Positions 36,778-45,874 of a DNA stretch of 64,000 nt are shown one piece after another. This stretch comes from Paludisphaera borealis (GTDB lineage Bacteria > Planctomycetota > Planctomycetia > Isosphaerales > Isosphaeraceae). A program made the translations under genes and the position numbers. Within the stretch, counting starts at the first letter, position 1. The number at the start of each line of letters is the position of its first letter. The notes beneath the pieces are model-generated. The model did not search any database. It was not told the origin of the DNA and saw only the letters and a program-made list of their open reading frames with translations. The stretch is from NCBI RefSeq assembly GCF_001956985.1, contig NZ_CP019083.1, forward strand, positions 47,834 to 111,833. Direction: 5' to 3'.

Positions 36778-39372
36778 ATGCCGCCTCCCCTTTCCTCCGA
36801 GTCCAAGAGGCCGCCCCCCTCGCTGCCGCTCTCGTTCTCCTTGGATCCCGACGACGGCCCGGACCGTGAATCCGACGCACCGCGGGGATGGGTCTCGAAG
36901 CAGGTTCACGTCATGGCCGCGGCCTGGGCGCGGGGCGAACCGATCTCGGCCGCCGCGATCCTGGCCGAACACCCCGAACTCGATGCTGAATCGGCCGTGC
37001 GACTCATCTACGAGGAGATCTGCCTGCGGCGCGACGCGGGCGAGGACGTCGCCACGATCGAGGTCGTAAATCAGTACCCCCAGTTCCGCGACGAACTAGA
37101 AGTCTTGCTGAGCTGCGACCGCATCCTCCGTCCGCTGGGTCGGCCCGCGATTCTCCCCGAGGTCGGCGAGAACCTCGGCTCGTTCCACCTACTGGCCGAG
37201 CTGGGGAGGGGTGCGTCGGGCAAGACGTTCCTGGCGACCGAACCAAGCCTCGCCAATCGGCTGGTCGTCCTCAAGGTCCTCTCCGACGACCAGGACGAAC
37301 ACCTCTCCCTGGCCCGGCTGCAACACACGCACATCATCCCCCTGTTCTCGGAACAGGAGTTTCCAGAACGCGGCCTCCGCGCCCTCTGCATGCCTTATCT
37401 TGGGGGAGCGAGCCTGGCTCGAATCCTGGAGGTCCTGGCTGAGACCACCCCCGCGCCCGAGAATCGCCGGGGGCGTCACTTCCTGGACGCCGTCCAGCGC
37501 ATTCAGAAGGAGCGCCCGCCGACGCCGATCTCCGACAGCCCCTATCGCCGCTACCTGGAACAGGCTTCGTACGTGCAGGCGGTGTGCTGGGTCGCGGCTT
37601 GCCTGGCCGACGCGCTGCACGAGGCGCACGCCCACGGCCTGATCCACATGGACGTGAAGCCGTCGAACGTGTTGATCGCCGCCGACGGCCAGCCGCTGCT
37701 CCTGGATTTCCACCTGGCTCGCAAGCGGGTGGAGGCCGGCGAACGGGTCTCCGACCGACTCGGCGGCACGCCCGACTGGATGGCCCCGGAGCAACGGCTG
37801 GCCCTCGCAGCCGTGACCGCCGGCCGTCCCGCGCCCGCGACCGTCGATCATCGCGCCGATCTCTACGCCCTGGGCCTGCTGTTGTGCGACGCCCTCGGCG
37901 GCTCAGCCGCGGCGAAACGAGCGGCGGGCGGAAAGCCCTGGAATCGAAGCCGGTCGGTCGTCAGCGTCGGGCTCGAAGACGTGATCCAGAAATGCCTGGA
38001 GCCACGGCCGAGCGATCGCTATCGCGACGCCGCTTCGGTCGCCGACGACCTCCGCCGCCACGCCAACGATCTGCCGCTTCGCGGCGTACCCAATCGCAGC
38101 CTGGCCGAGCGCTGGAGCAAGTGGCGACGGCGGCAGCCCCGGGGCCTCTCCCGCAACGCGGCGTGGGCCTTCGCCGTCGCCGCCGTCGCAATCGCGCTCT
38201 TGATCGGCCGGGCCTACTACTATCAACGACTGGCCGATATCGAGGCCGACCTGAAAGACGGCGTCCAGCTCCAATCCCAGCGCCGCTTCACCGATGCCGC
38301 CCGCGTGCTCGATCGCGGTTTGCAGCGAGCCGCGACGACCCCCGGAGCCGACCGCCTGCGCGGCGATCTGTCCGCCGAGAGGCAGCGCGCACTTCGAGGC
38401 CGGAAGGCCGACGAGCTGCACCGGCTCGCCGACATCATACGATTCCGCCACTACATCACATCGCCGGTCAAGGCCGAGGCCCAACGACTCGTCCGCGACG
38501 TTCAGGCCGCATGGGAAGGCCGCGACTTCCTGCTCGGTCGGTCGTCGACGCCGCTCGCCCCCGAGGTCGAGCGCGACGTCCGAGCCGATCTCCTCGACCT
38601 CGTCCTGACCTGGACCGACGCGCGGGTGCGGCTCGCCGCGCCGGACCACGCCGACGAGGCGCGGCGGCAGGCCCTGGAGATCCTCGACGAGGCCGAGCCC
38701 CTCTGCGGCCCCAGCCTCGCCCTCAACCAGCAGCGGCGAGACCTCGCCCGCGCCCTGCGACAGCCGGAATCCCCCGGGCCGCCCGACCCGTCCCCGCACT
38801 CGGCCCGCGAGCATTGCGACCTCGGGCGGTCCTTGCTCCGCTCCGGTGCGTTCCAGCAAGCCGCGGTCGAATTCCAGCGCGCCGTCGAGCTTCAACCGGA
38901 GGACTTCTGGCCCAACTTCTACGAAGGGCTTTGCGCCTACCGGCTGGAACGGTTCAACGAGGCGGTCGCCGCATTCCGCTGCTGCATCGCGCTCGCCCCC
39001 ACGACGGCCGAATGCTACTACAACCGCGCGCTCGCCGAGTCGGCCCTGGGCCGTCCGACCCAGGCGTTCCGCGACTACAGCCGCGCGCTCGACCTCGACG
39101 CCAAGCTGACCGACGCGGCCTTGAATCGCGGAATTCTCTCTTACGAATCACACCGCTACGACGAGGCGATCGCGGATTTCGACCGCGCGCTGGCCGCCAC
39201 GGCCGACACCGCCGCCCTGGGCCGCATCCACTACAACCTCGCCCTCGCCCACCTGGCGCGGGGCGATCGAGCCGAGGCGATCGCCAGCGCCGACGAGGCT
39301 CTGGCGCACGGCTACAACGAGGCGCGCGCGCTTCGCGACGGCCTCAATCGAGCAGCGCGGCCTCCACGCTGA
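36778..39372 (+). CDS. Serine/threonine protein kinase with TPR tail; variant DFG motif
   Basis: An 864-residue protein. The N-terminal 140 residues contain an IYEEICLRRDAGEDV-like helical segment. The kinase domain (about 140-430) has a Gly-loop LGRGASGKTFLATE, the Lys in VVLKVLSDD, HMDVKPSN (the usual HRD reads HMD, catalytic Asp kept) and DFHLARK instead of DFG. A transmembrane helix follows (about 460-482, AWAFAVAAVAIALLIG), then a C-terminal part with at least four TPRs (about residues 675-860). The DFH variant leaves catalysis uncertain. Its 3' end overlaps the convergent type III PKS gene by 29 bases. Confidence 0.88.
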   Translation: MPPPLSSESKRPPPSLPLSFSLDPDDGPDRESDAPRGWVSKQVHVMAAAWARGEPISAAAILAEHPELDAESAVRLIYEEICLRRDAGEDVATIEVVNQYPQFRDELEVLLSCDRILRPLGRPAILPEVGENLGSFHLLAELGRGASGKTFLATEPSLANRLVVLKVLSDDQDEHLSLARLQHTHIIPLFSEQEFPERGLRALCMPYLGGASLARILEVLAETTPAPENRRGRHFLDAVQRIQKERPPTPISDSPYRRYLEQASYVQAVCWVAACLADALHEAHAHGLIHMDVKPSNVLIAADGQPLLLDFHLARKRVEAGERVSDRLGGTPDWMAPEQRLALAAVTAGRPAPATVDHRADLYALGLLLCDALGGSAAAKRAAGGKPWNRSRSVVSVGLEDVIQKCLEPRPSDRYRDAASVADDLRRHANDLPLRGVPNRSLAERWSKWRRRQPRGLSRNAAWAFAVAAVAIALLIGRAYYYQRLADIEADLKDGVQLQSQRRFTDAARVLDRGLQRAATTPGADRLRGDLSAERQRALRGRKADELHRLADIIRFRHYITSPVKAEAQRLVRDVQAAWEGRDFLLGRSSTPLAPEVERDVRADLLDLVLTWTDARVRLAAPDHADEARRQALEILDEAEPLCGPSLALNQQRRDLARALRQPESPGPPDPSPHSAREHCDLGRSLLRSGAFQQAAVEFQRAVELQPEDFWPNFYEGLCAYRLERFNEAVAAFRCCIALAPTTAECYYNRALAESALGRPTQAFRDYSRALDLDAKLTDAALNRGILSYESHRYDEAIADFDRALAATADTAALGRIHYNLALAHLARGDRAEAIASADEALAHGYNEARALRDGLNRAARPPR

Positions 39373-40426
39373 GACCGGGACCAAAAGCGAGCGCCACCAC
39401 CGGCTTCGCCCCCCCTTCGCGGCGGAGCCGATCCAGGATGAACAGAATCGTCGGCGACGACATGTTGCCGTAATCGGCCAGGACCCGGTGCGAGACCTCC
39501 AGCGCGGCGCGGTCTAGGCCGGTCGCCTCCTCGAACGCCGACAAGATCCGCGGCCCTCCCGGATGCACGGCCCACGACCCGACGTCGTCGAGCCCGAGGC
39601 CGTGAAGCCGCAGCCAGCTCTCCAGCCAGGGCCGCAAATGCCCGTTGATGATGTCGGGAACGCGTGACGAGAGCGTCATCGTGAAACCGTGGTCGCCGAC
39701 CCGCCACGACATGGCGTCTTCCGAATCGTCGATCAGCGTCGAGGCCGAAGCGACGACCCGATAGCAAGCGGTCGAGTCGGCCGCGCCGCTTTCCACCACC
39801 AGCGCGCCGGCGCCGTCGGCGAAGAGAGCGTTGGCGACGATCGCATCGGCGTCCCAGCCGTACTGGAGGTGCAGGCTGCAAAGTTCGACCGCGCAGAGCA
39901 GGACGACGGACCGGGGATCGGCCTCGACGAAGGCCCGGGCCGCGCGCAGGCCGTTGAGCGCTCCCTGGCAGCCCATGAAGCCGACGTGCGTCCGCGCCAC
40001 GCTGCGAGAAAGCTCCAGCCGCTTAATGAGCGCGACGTCGAATCCCGGCGCGTAGAAGCCGCTGCACGACACGGTCACCAGGTGCGTTACCCGCTCCGGG
40101 CCCGTGCCCGCCTCGTCCAGAGCGGTCCGGCTCGCGGCCACGGCCAGCGCGCCGGCCGACTCCTCGTACCGCTTCATCCGGTCGCGCGTCGTCGGGGCGT
40201 CGCCCCCGTAGAACTCCTGGCGGCCTTCGAGAGGACCTTCAGACGTCCGCAAGACGATCGAGTTCCGCCCCTCGACCCCCGCGCGACGGTAGAGCGTCCC
40301 GAACAGCCGCTCCTGCGCCGGAGTCTCGCACGAAAACTGCTTGGCGATCGTCGCCGCCTCGCTCTGCAAGATCCGGTGCGGCGGCAGGGCGGTCCCGATT
40401 CCGGCAATCCGCGTGTTCGTGCTCAT
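39344..40426 (-). CDS. Type III polyketide synthase
   Basis: A 360-residue chalcone/stilbene synthase-like ketosynthase. The catalytic triad is visible: Cys in GFMGCQGALNGL, His in AVHPGGPRIL and Asn in YGNMSSPTILF, with GFGPG-type C-terminus FGPGLSVEAALLD. It condenses malonyl-CoA units on an acyl starter, often giving alkylpyrones or alkylresorcinols in bacteria. The ATG at 40426 overlaps the FAD-enzyme stop by four bases. Its 3' end overlaps the convergent kinase gene. Confidence 0.93.
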   Translation of the reverse strand: MSTNTRIAGIGTALPPHRILQSEAATIAKQFSCETPAQERLFGTLYRRAGVEGRNSIVLRTSEGPLEGRQEFYGGDAPTTRDRMKRYEESAGALAVAASRTALDEAGTGPERVTHLVTVSCSGFYAPGFDVALIKRLELSRSVARTHVGFMGCQGALNGLRAARAFVEADPRSVVLLCAVELCSLHLQYGWDADAIVANALFADGAGALVVESGAADSTACYRVVASASTLIDDSEDAMSWRVGDHGFTMTLSSRVPDIINGHLRPWLESWLRLHGLGLDDVGSWAVHPGGPRILSAFEEATGLDRAALEVSHRVLADYGNMSSPTILFILDRLRREGGAKPVVALAFGPGLSVEAALLD

Positions 40427-41601
40427 GATTCGACTCGTAGGTTGAGGGCCGGTGCGTCGTTGACGTGTTCGATGATACGCCGGGTCAACCCGGGGAGTCG
40501 CGAGGCCGCCGCGAAGGCCAGCGAGGCCAGCCGAGGACTTCGAAGCAAGAGGGCCGCGGCGCGGCAGGTCCGCCGCCGACCGGTCAGAAGTCGATCGTGG
40601 GTGATCGACCACGACCTCGCAAGCGCCGGGTCCCAGCCCTCGATCGCCCGCGCCGCCAGGCTTTCGACCGCCTGGGCCGACATGAGCGCCCAGGCCATGC
40701 CCTCGCCGGTGAACGGCTCGACATAGCCGGTCGCGTCGCCGATCAAGAACACACGCTCGCCCGCGACCGGACGGGTTTCGCGCGTCAGGGCGACCGTCCC
40801 CCGCCATTCCGCCTCGCCGAGCGCGGGGACGGCCGGGAAGCCCGACTCCGACAGCACCCGGACCGCCGCGACGGCCGGGCCGCCGCTGGTGCGGAGGAAT
40901 CGCCGTTCGAACGCCGCCGCTGCGTTCAGGCTGCCGTCCTCGACGCGGACCAGGCCTACGTATCCCCCCTTCCCCACCGCCATGAAGATCGTCCGCGTCC
41001 GATAGAACGCGGGGAAATCGACGACGACGCAACCCGACCCCACGCGCGACCGCCGCTCGACGCGCGTCCGCAACGCCAGGCCCTCGGCCGGCCCGATCCC
41101 TCCCAATCCCGAGGCCGCCACGACCACGCGGGCCGAGGCCGACGTGACGCGGTTGCGACGGGCCAAGCGAACGTGTCGCGCGTCGGCCGTCGCCTCGACG
41201 ATCGAGGCTCGGGCGTCGGGAAGGAAGCTCGCCCCCGCATCGACAGCCGCACCGACAAGCGCCTCGTCGAACCGGGAGCGCGAGACGGCCATGCCGCCCG
41301 GCAGGGGAATCTCCTGAAGCCGGCCGGCGATCCCAAGCCGAAGACCGTCGAGCGGAACGCCGCCGAGCCGGGCCGGCAGCGTCCCCAGCCCGATCGATTC
41401 GAGCACTTGAAGCCCCGCGCCGTTGAGGCACGCGCCACAGACCTTGGGACGCGGGAACGGCTTCTTGTCGACGAGCAACACCCGGGCGCCCCGCAGGGCG
41501 AGCTGCCGCGCGGCGACTGACCCCGCCGGCCCAGCGCCGATGACGACCACGTCCCACGTCCGTTCCGCGACCGACTCCCAGGCGGCATCCGGAAGCGTCA
41601 T
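40423..41601 (-). CDS. FAD-dependent oxidoreductase (geranylgeranyl-reductase-like)
   Basis: A 392-residue flavoprotein with the Rossmann motif VVVIGAGPAGSVAARQLALR near the N-terminus, KPFPRPKVCGACLNGAG and the second FAD signature VFLIGDATGYVEPFTGEGM. These fit the geranylgeranyl reductase/halogenase-like monooxygenase superfamily. It is the middle gene of a methyltransferase-oxidoreductase-PKS operon, so it likely reduces or oxidises the polyketide. The ATG at 41601 overlaps the methyltransferase stop by four bases. Confidence 0.88.
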   Translation of the reverse strand: MTLPDAAWESVAERTWDVVVIGAGPAGSVAARQLALRGARVLLVDKKPFPRPKVCGACLNGAGLQVLESIGLGTLPARLGGVPLDGLRLGIAGRLQEIPLPGGMAVSRSRFDEALVGAAVDAGASFLPDARASIVEATADARHVRLARRNRVTSASARVVVAASGLGGIGPAEGLALRTRVERRSRVGSGCVVVDFPAFYRTRTIFMAVGKGGYVGLVRVEDGSLNAAAAFERRFLRTSGGPAVAAVRVLSESGFPAVPALGEAEWRGTVALTRETRPVAGERVFLIGDATGYVEPFTGEGMAWALMSAQAVESLAARAIEGWDPALARSWSITHDRLLTGRRRTCRAAALLLRSPRLASLAFAAASRLPGLTRRIIEHVNDAPALNLRVES

Positions 41602-42332
41602 GGCCGGCTCCAGGAGAGGAGGAACCGCTGCGGCCAGTGGCGGCGGATCGTCACCCCTTCCAGACCGGCCCGGCGCGCCAGGTCGAGCGCCTCGGCCGGC
41701 GTGAACGCCGCCGCCGCCGAGACCGGTCCGTCGTACCGGACCACTCGCGAACGCGACAGCGTGTAACAGGCGATCCAGGCGAGCCAACACCCCATGCGGC
41801 TCCGCGCCAGGTCGTCCACGAGCACCAACCGGTTCGCCGCAGCGGCCATCCGGCGCAACAGCAAGACGGCGTCGTCCTCGTCAAGGTGGTGCAGAAACAG
41901 CGAGCAAACGAGGACGTCGTATCCTTCGGGGATCGGAGCGGCGAGGGCGTCGAGCGCGAAAAACCGCACCCGCGACCCCTGGGCCGCCGCCCGGTCGCGG
42001 GCGATGGCCACGGCCTGGGCGCTGAGGTCGCAACCGTCGATCTCGATCGCCAGTCCCGACCGCTCGGCGCGCCTCGCCAGGGCGACGGCCGTGTCGCCCC
42101 CTCCGGTCGCGACATCCAGCACGCGGAGCGGGCCGGCGCCCTGAGGTTGCTCGCGGGCGAGCTTCGCCAGCGACGGCCAGAGCGCGGCGGCCGTGCGGCT
42201 CACGACGTTGATTCGTCCCAGCCCGCTCAAGGCGCGCGCGTGCTCGCGGTCGTCGAGCCCCGGCTGGTCCATCAGCTCCGGCCGGCGGCGGCGGGTCGCG
42301 ATTGAAAACATGGATCTCGTCACGAAAAGCAT
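41598..42332 (-). CDS. Class I SAM-dependent methyltransferase
   Basis: A roughly 244-residue protein with the SAM-binding motif VLDVATGGGDTAVALARRA, an acidic second motif EIDGCDLSAQAV, LDALAAPIPEGYDVLVCSLF and an LHHLDEDDAVLLLRRM motif. It probably methylates the polyketide product of the downstream PKS. Two start codons (42332 and 42311) are possible; no strong ribosome-binding site decides it. It lies 29 bases after the response-regulator/kinase gene on the same strand. Confidence 0.86.
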   Translation of the reverse strand: MLFVTRSMFSIATRRRRPELMDQPGLDDREHARALSGLGRINVVSRTAAALWPSLAKLAREQPQGAGPLRVLDVATGGGDTAVALARRAERSGLAIEIDGCDLSAQAVAIARDRAAAQGSRVRFFALDALAAPIPEGYDVLVCSLFLHHLDEDDAVLLLRRMAAAANRLVLVDDLARSRMGCWLAWIACYTLSRSRVVRYDGPVSAAAAFTPAEALDLARRAGLEGVTIRRHWPQRFLLSWSRP

Positions 42333-42361
42333 CCTGGGACCGCGGCCGCGGCCGAATCAGG

Positions 42362-43579
42362 TCAGGTCGGGTCGTCGGTCTCATCGGGATGGGTCAGAGG
42401 GATTCGGACCGTGAATTCGCTCCCCTTGCCCGGTCCATCGCTGCGCGCGTCGACTCGGCCTCCGTGGAGTTCGACGAGCGTCTTGACCAGCGAGAGCCCT
42501 ATGCCCAGACCGCTGGCGACCTCGTCGCCCGAACGGCTCACCTGGGTGAAGCTCTCGAAGATCTTCTCTAGCATGTCCTCCGGAACGCCTCGGCCGTTGT
42601 CCTTCACCCGGAAGACGACATCCTCTCCTTCGCGCCCGGCCGAGAGCCGGATCTCGCCCCCGGGGGCCGTATACTTGGCCGCGTTGTGCAGCAGGTTCTG
42701 AAGGATCTGGGCCAGCCGCGTCGCGTCCGCCATCAGGGTCATGGGTGCTTCGGGGACGACGACGACGAGCTGGTGCCCGGCTTTGTTCACGAACGGGCGG
42801 ACGCTTTCGACGGCCGTCGACACGACGTACCCGACGTCGACCGCGTCGATTTTGAGCTTGATCAGCCCCCGCGAGATCCGGGCGACGTCCATGAGATCGT
42901 CGATCAGGTGGACCAGGTGCTTCACCTGGCGATCGATCATGGCGCGGCTCGCTTCGACTGTCGCGGGAGCGTTGCCGGCGAGCCGCATGATCTCGAGCGC
43001 GTTGCGGATCGGCGCCAGCGGGTTGCGCAGTTCGTGGGCGAGCGTCGAGAGGTATTCGTCCTTGCGGCGGTCGGCCGCGCGGAGCGCCTCCTCGGCGCGA
43101 ATCCGCTCGGCGATCTGCGCCTCCAAAGCGACGTTCGTCCGCGCCAGCTCGGTGGTCCGCTCCCGGACGCGGCGCTCAAGGTCGTCGGCGTGCTCCTTCT
43201 CCTGCAAGCTGTACCGGATCGACCGTTCGAGGAGCCTGGCGTCGAGGTGCCATTTTTCGAGGAAGTCGGCGGCGCCGGCCCGCATGGCGCCGATGTCGAT
43301 GGTGCGATCGCCGAGGCCGGTCAGCAGGATCATGGGCGTGGTGCAGCCGCGGGCGACGGCGGCGTGGATCAGTCCCAGGCCGTCGAGCCGCCCCAGGCTG
43401 TAGTCGATCAAATGCAGGTCGTGCCGGCCCCGGGCCATCTCTTCCAGCGCGGTCTCGGCGTCGGAGATCCAGTCGAGCTCGAACCGGATGTCCGGGATGT
43501 CGGCGAGCAAATCCCGCGTCAGGACGTAATCGTCCTCGTCGTCGTCGACCAGAAGGAGGCGGATCGTTCGGTCATGCAT
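42362..43579 (-). CDS. Receiver-domain histidine kinase (hybrid, REC at N-terminus)
   Basis: A 405-residue protein. An N-terminal receiver has the acidic pocket LLVDDDEDDY, the phospho-Asp in LHLIDYSLGRLDG and the Lys in FLEKWH. A coiled coil follows, then HisKA with LAHELRNPLAPIRNALEIM and the HATPase domain with NLLHNAAKYTAPGG, DNGRGVPEDML and GLGIGLSLVKTL. It is a soluble kinase (no helices) that takes phosphoryl input from upstream kinases. It overlaps the preceding response regulator gene by eight bases. Confidence 0.92.
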   Translation of the reverse strand: MHDRTIRLLLVDDDEDDYVLTRDLLADIPDIRFELDWISDAETALEEMARGRHDLHLIDYSLGRLDGLGLIHAAVARGCTTPMILLTGLGDRTIDIGAMRAGAADFLEKWHLDARLLERSIRYSLQEKEHADDLERRVRERTTELARTNVALEAQIAERIRAEEALRAADRRKDEYLSTLAHELRNPLAPIRNALEIMRLAGNAPATVEASRAMIDRQVKHLVHLIDDLMDVARISRGLIKLKIDAVDVGYVVSTAVESVRPFVNKAGHQLVVVVPEAPMTLMADATRLAQILQNLLHNAAKYTAPGGEIRLSAGREGEDVVFRVKDNGRGVPEDMLEKIFESFTQVSRSGDEVASGLGIGLSLVKTLVELHGGRVDARSDGPGKGSEFTVRIPLTHPDETDDPT

Positions 43580-44042
43580 CCGCCTCTCCGTACGGCTCGG
43601 CGGGAAGCTCGACGATCTCGAGCCAGTATTTCCCCAGGGTCTTGACGACGTCGATCAAGGCCGCGAACGTCACGGGCTTGGCGATGTACGACGCGGCCGA
43701 GAGGTTGTATGTGCGGAGGATGTCCTCCTCCGCCTTGGACGTCGTCAGGACCACGACCCGGATGGCCTTGAGTTTGGGGTCGGCCTTCAGCTCCTGGAGC
43801 GCCTCGCGGCCGTCCTTCTTGGGCATGTTGAGGTCGAGCAGGATCAGCCCGGGACGGGGCGACGAGGCCGGATCGCTGTACTTGCCCCGGCGTTGGAGGT
43901 AGTCCATCAGCTCGACTCCGTCCTCGACGAACCGCAGGTCGTTGGTCAGATGACTTTCCTCGAAGGCTTCCTTGGTCATCTGGCGGTCGTCGGCGTCGTC
44001 ATCGGCCATCAGGATCGTGATCGGCCTGCGTGCGTGTGTCAT
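43572..44042 (-). CDS. Single-domain response regulator (Rcp1-like)
   Basis: A 156-residue receiver protein with ILMADDDADDRQMT, the phosphoryl-accepting Asp in LILLDLNMPKKDG, VVVLTTSKAEEDI and AASYIAKPVTF. No output domain, as in the Rcp1 and CheY groups. It overlaps the PAS kinase gene by 44 bases and the next kinase by eight, so the three form one signalling operon. Phosphorelay from the PAS kinase via this protein to the hybrid kinase is plausible (inference). Confidence 0.92.
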   Translation of the reverse strand: MTHARRPITILMADDDADDRQMTKEAFEESHLTNDLRFVEDGVELMDYLQRRGKYSDPASSPRPGLILLDLNMPKKDGREALQELKADPKLKAIRVVVLTTSKAEEDILRTYNLSAASYIAKPVTFAALIDVVKTLGKYWLEIVELPAEPYGEADA

Positions 44043-45687
44043 GCAGCGAAAATTCCTGATTCACGGGGTGGACGGGCAGGGTGATCGAGAACGTCGAGCC
44101 TTTCCCCGGCTCGCTGGTCGCCGTGATTCTTCCCGAATGGCGCTCGACGATCTTGCGGCAGATCGCCAGGCCCATGCCCGTCCCATCGTACTCGCTGCGA
44201 CCATGCAAGCGTTGGAAGACCTGAAAGATCCTTTCGAGATAAATTTCCTCGAAGCCGATGCCGTCGTCGGCGAACCGCAATTCGAAGGCGATGGGGTTCT
44301 TCTTGTCCTCGCCGAACACCTCGAAGGCGGAGACCCGCACGACCGGCGGCGCGTCGGGCCGGTGGAACTTGAGGGCGTTGCCGATCAGGTTCTGGAAAAG
44401 CTGGCGCATCTGGAGCGGGTCGGCCTGGATCGTCGGCATCGGCCCCACCTCGACGCGTCCCGCGCTCTGCTGGATCAGGATTTCGAGGTCGGAGACGACC
44501 TCGCGGGCCACGGCCTGCAAATCGACCCTCGCGAACGGCTGGCCCTTGAGGGTGATCCGCGAGAACGCCAGCAGGTCGTTGATCAGGGTGCGCATCCGAG
44601 CGACCGCGTTGACGATTCGTTCGAGGTATTCCTTGCCCTGCTCGCCGAGCGCGGGGGCGCATTTGACCTGGAGGCGGTCGCTGAACGCCTGGATCTTCCG
44701 GAGCGGCTCCTGGAGGTCGTGCGAGGCGACCGAGGCGAACTGTTCGAGGTCGAAATTGCTCCGCCGCAGTTCGCTGGTCTGTTCCCAGACCAGGCGCTCC
44801 AGCAGCTCGGCCTGACGCTTCTGGTCGTCGATGTCGGTGCAGGTCCCGATCCACTGCGTCACGGCGTCGTGATCGTCAAGGATCGGCAGGCCCCGCACCA
44901 GGTGCCAGCGGTATGAACCGTCGGAGCCCCGGCGGATGCGGTGCTCGAACTCCACGGGTTGCCGGGTCTCGACGGCGGTCGTCCAATGCTGGACCGACGA
45001 CTCCCGGTCTTGAGGATGGATCACCTCGACCCATCCCCAATCGAGGCTCTGCTCAGGCGGCGTTCCGGTGTACTCGGACCAACGCGGATTGAGGTAGGTC
45101 ACATTCCCCTGGGGGCTCGTCGTCCAGACCATCTGGGGGATCGTCTCGGCCAGCCCCCGAAACCGCCGCTCGCTGTGGGCGAGCTGCTCCTGGGCCCGCT
45201 TCTGATCGTCGACGTCGGTGCAGGTCCCGATCCACTGCAACACGGCGCCCTGGTCGTCGCGTTGGGGCAAGGCGCGTCCCAGGAACCATCGATACACGCC
45301 GTCGGCGTTCCGAAAGCGATACTCGATCTCGTACGTCTTCCCTTTCTTGGTGGCGGCCCGCCAGAGCTTCACCGAGCGGTCGCGGTCGTCGGGGTGAAGC
45401 GGCCCGGTCCACCCGTCCCTCAGGCTCTCCTCGCGTGATATTCCCGTGTACTCATACCACCGATGATTGAAATAAATGAGCCGGCCGTCGGGCTGCGCGA
45501 CCCAGACGATCTGGGGGAAGGCTTCGGCGAAGGTGTATCGCGCGTCGCTGTCGGGCAGGAGATCGGCCGTCATGAGCTGTCCCGTTTCTGGATCCATCGC
45601 CGCCCGAGGCCGTGGACCGATCACAGCGGCGGTCGCCTTGTTCACGCGCCGCGCCACTCGATGATCGTCCGCATTTGGGGTTTGCAT
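43999..45687 (-). CDS. PAS-domain sensor histidine kinase
   Basis: About 562 residues from the ATG at 45687. Two PAS/PAC repeats start AFPQIVWVAQPDGRLIYFN and IPQMVWTTSPQGNVTYLNPR. HisKA has SVASHDLQEPLRKIQAFSD, and HATPase has NLIGNALKFHRPDAPP, DDGIGFEEIYLERIF and GTGMGLAICRKI. No transmembrane helix is seen, so sensing is cytosolic. The start is uncertain (45750, 45687 and 45597 are all in frame). Divergent from the NtrC-type activator, with which it shares a promoter region. Confidence 0.9.
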   Translation of the reverse strand: MQTPNADDHRVARRVNKATAAVIGPRPRAAMDPETGQLMTADLLPDSDARYTFAEAFPQIVWVAQPDGRLIYFNHRWYEYTGISREESLRDGWTGPLHPDDRDRSVKLWRAATKKGKTYEIEYRFRNADGVYRWFLGRALPQRDDQGAVLQWIGTCTDVDDQKRAQEQLAHSERRFRGLAETIPQMVWTTSPQGNVTYLNPRWSEYTGTPPEQSLDWGWVEVIHPQDRESSVQHWTTAVETRQPVEFEHRIRRGSDGSYRWHLVRGLPILDDHDAVTQWIGTCTDIDDQKRQAELLERLVWEQTSELRRSNFDLEQFASVASHDLQEPLRKIQAFSDRLQVKCAPALGEQGKEYLERIVNAVARMRTLINDLLAFSRITLKGQPFARVDLQAVAREVVSDLEILIQQSAGRVEVGPMPTIQADPLQMRQLFQNLIGNALKFHRPDAPPVVRVSAFEVFGEDKKNPIAFELRFADDGIGFEEIYLERIFQVFQRLHGRSEYDGTGMGLAICRKIVERHSGRITATSEPGKGSTFSITLPVHPVNQEFSLHDTRTQADHDPDGR

Positions 45688-45874
45688 GAATTCAAGCCCT
45701 GCAAACCGTATTCCACGCCGCGACGGGTTCGCCGTGGACGACGCGCCCATGACGTGGGAGTTCCGATTGTGATAAAATCGGTCTTCCAAGACCAGGGTGG
45801 AGCGCACCACCCGGCCTGGATGCACGCAGCCCGCGCGGCGGGACGGAACTCGATCGACACCGGAGCGAAAGCGG

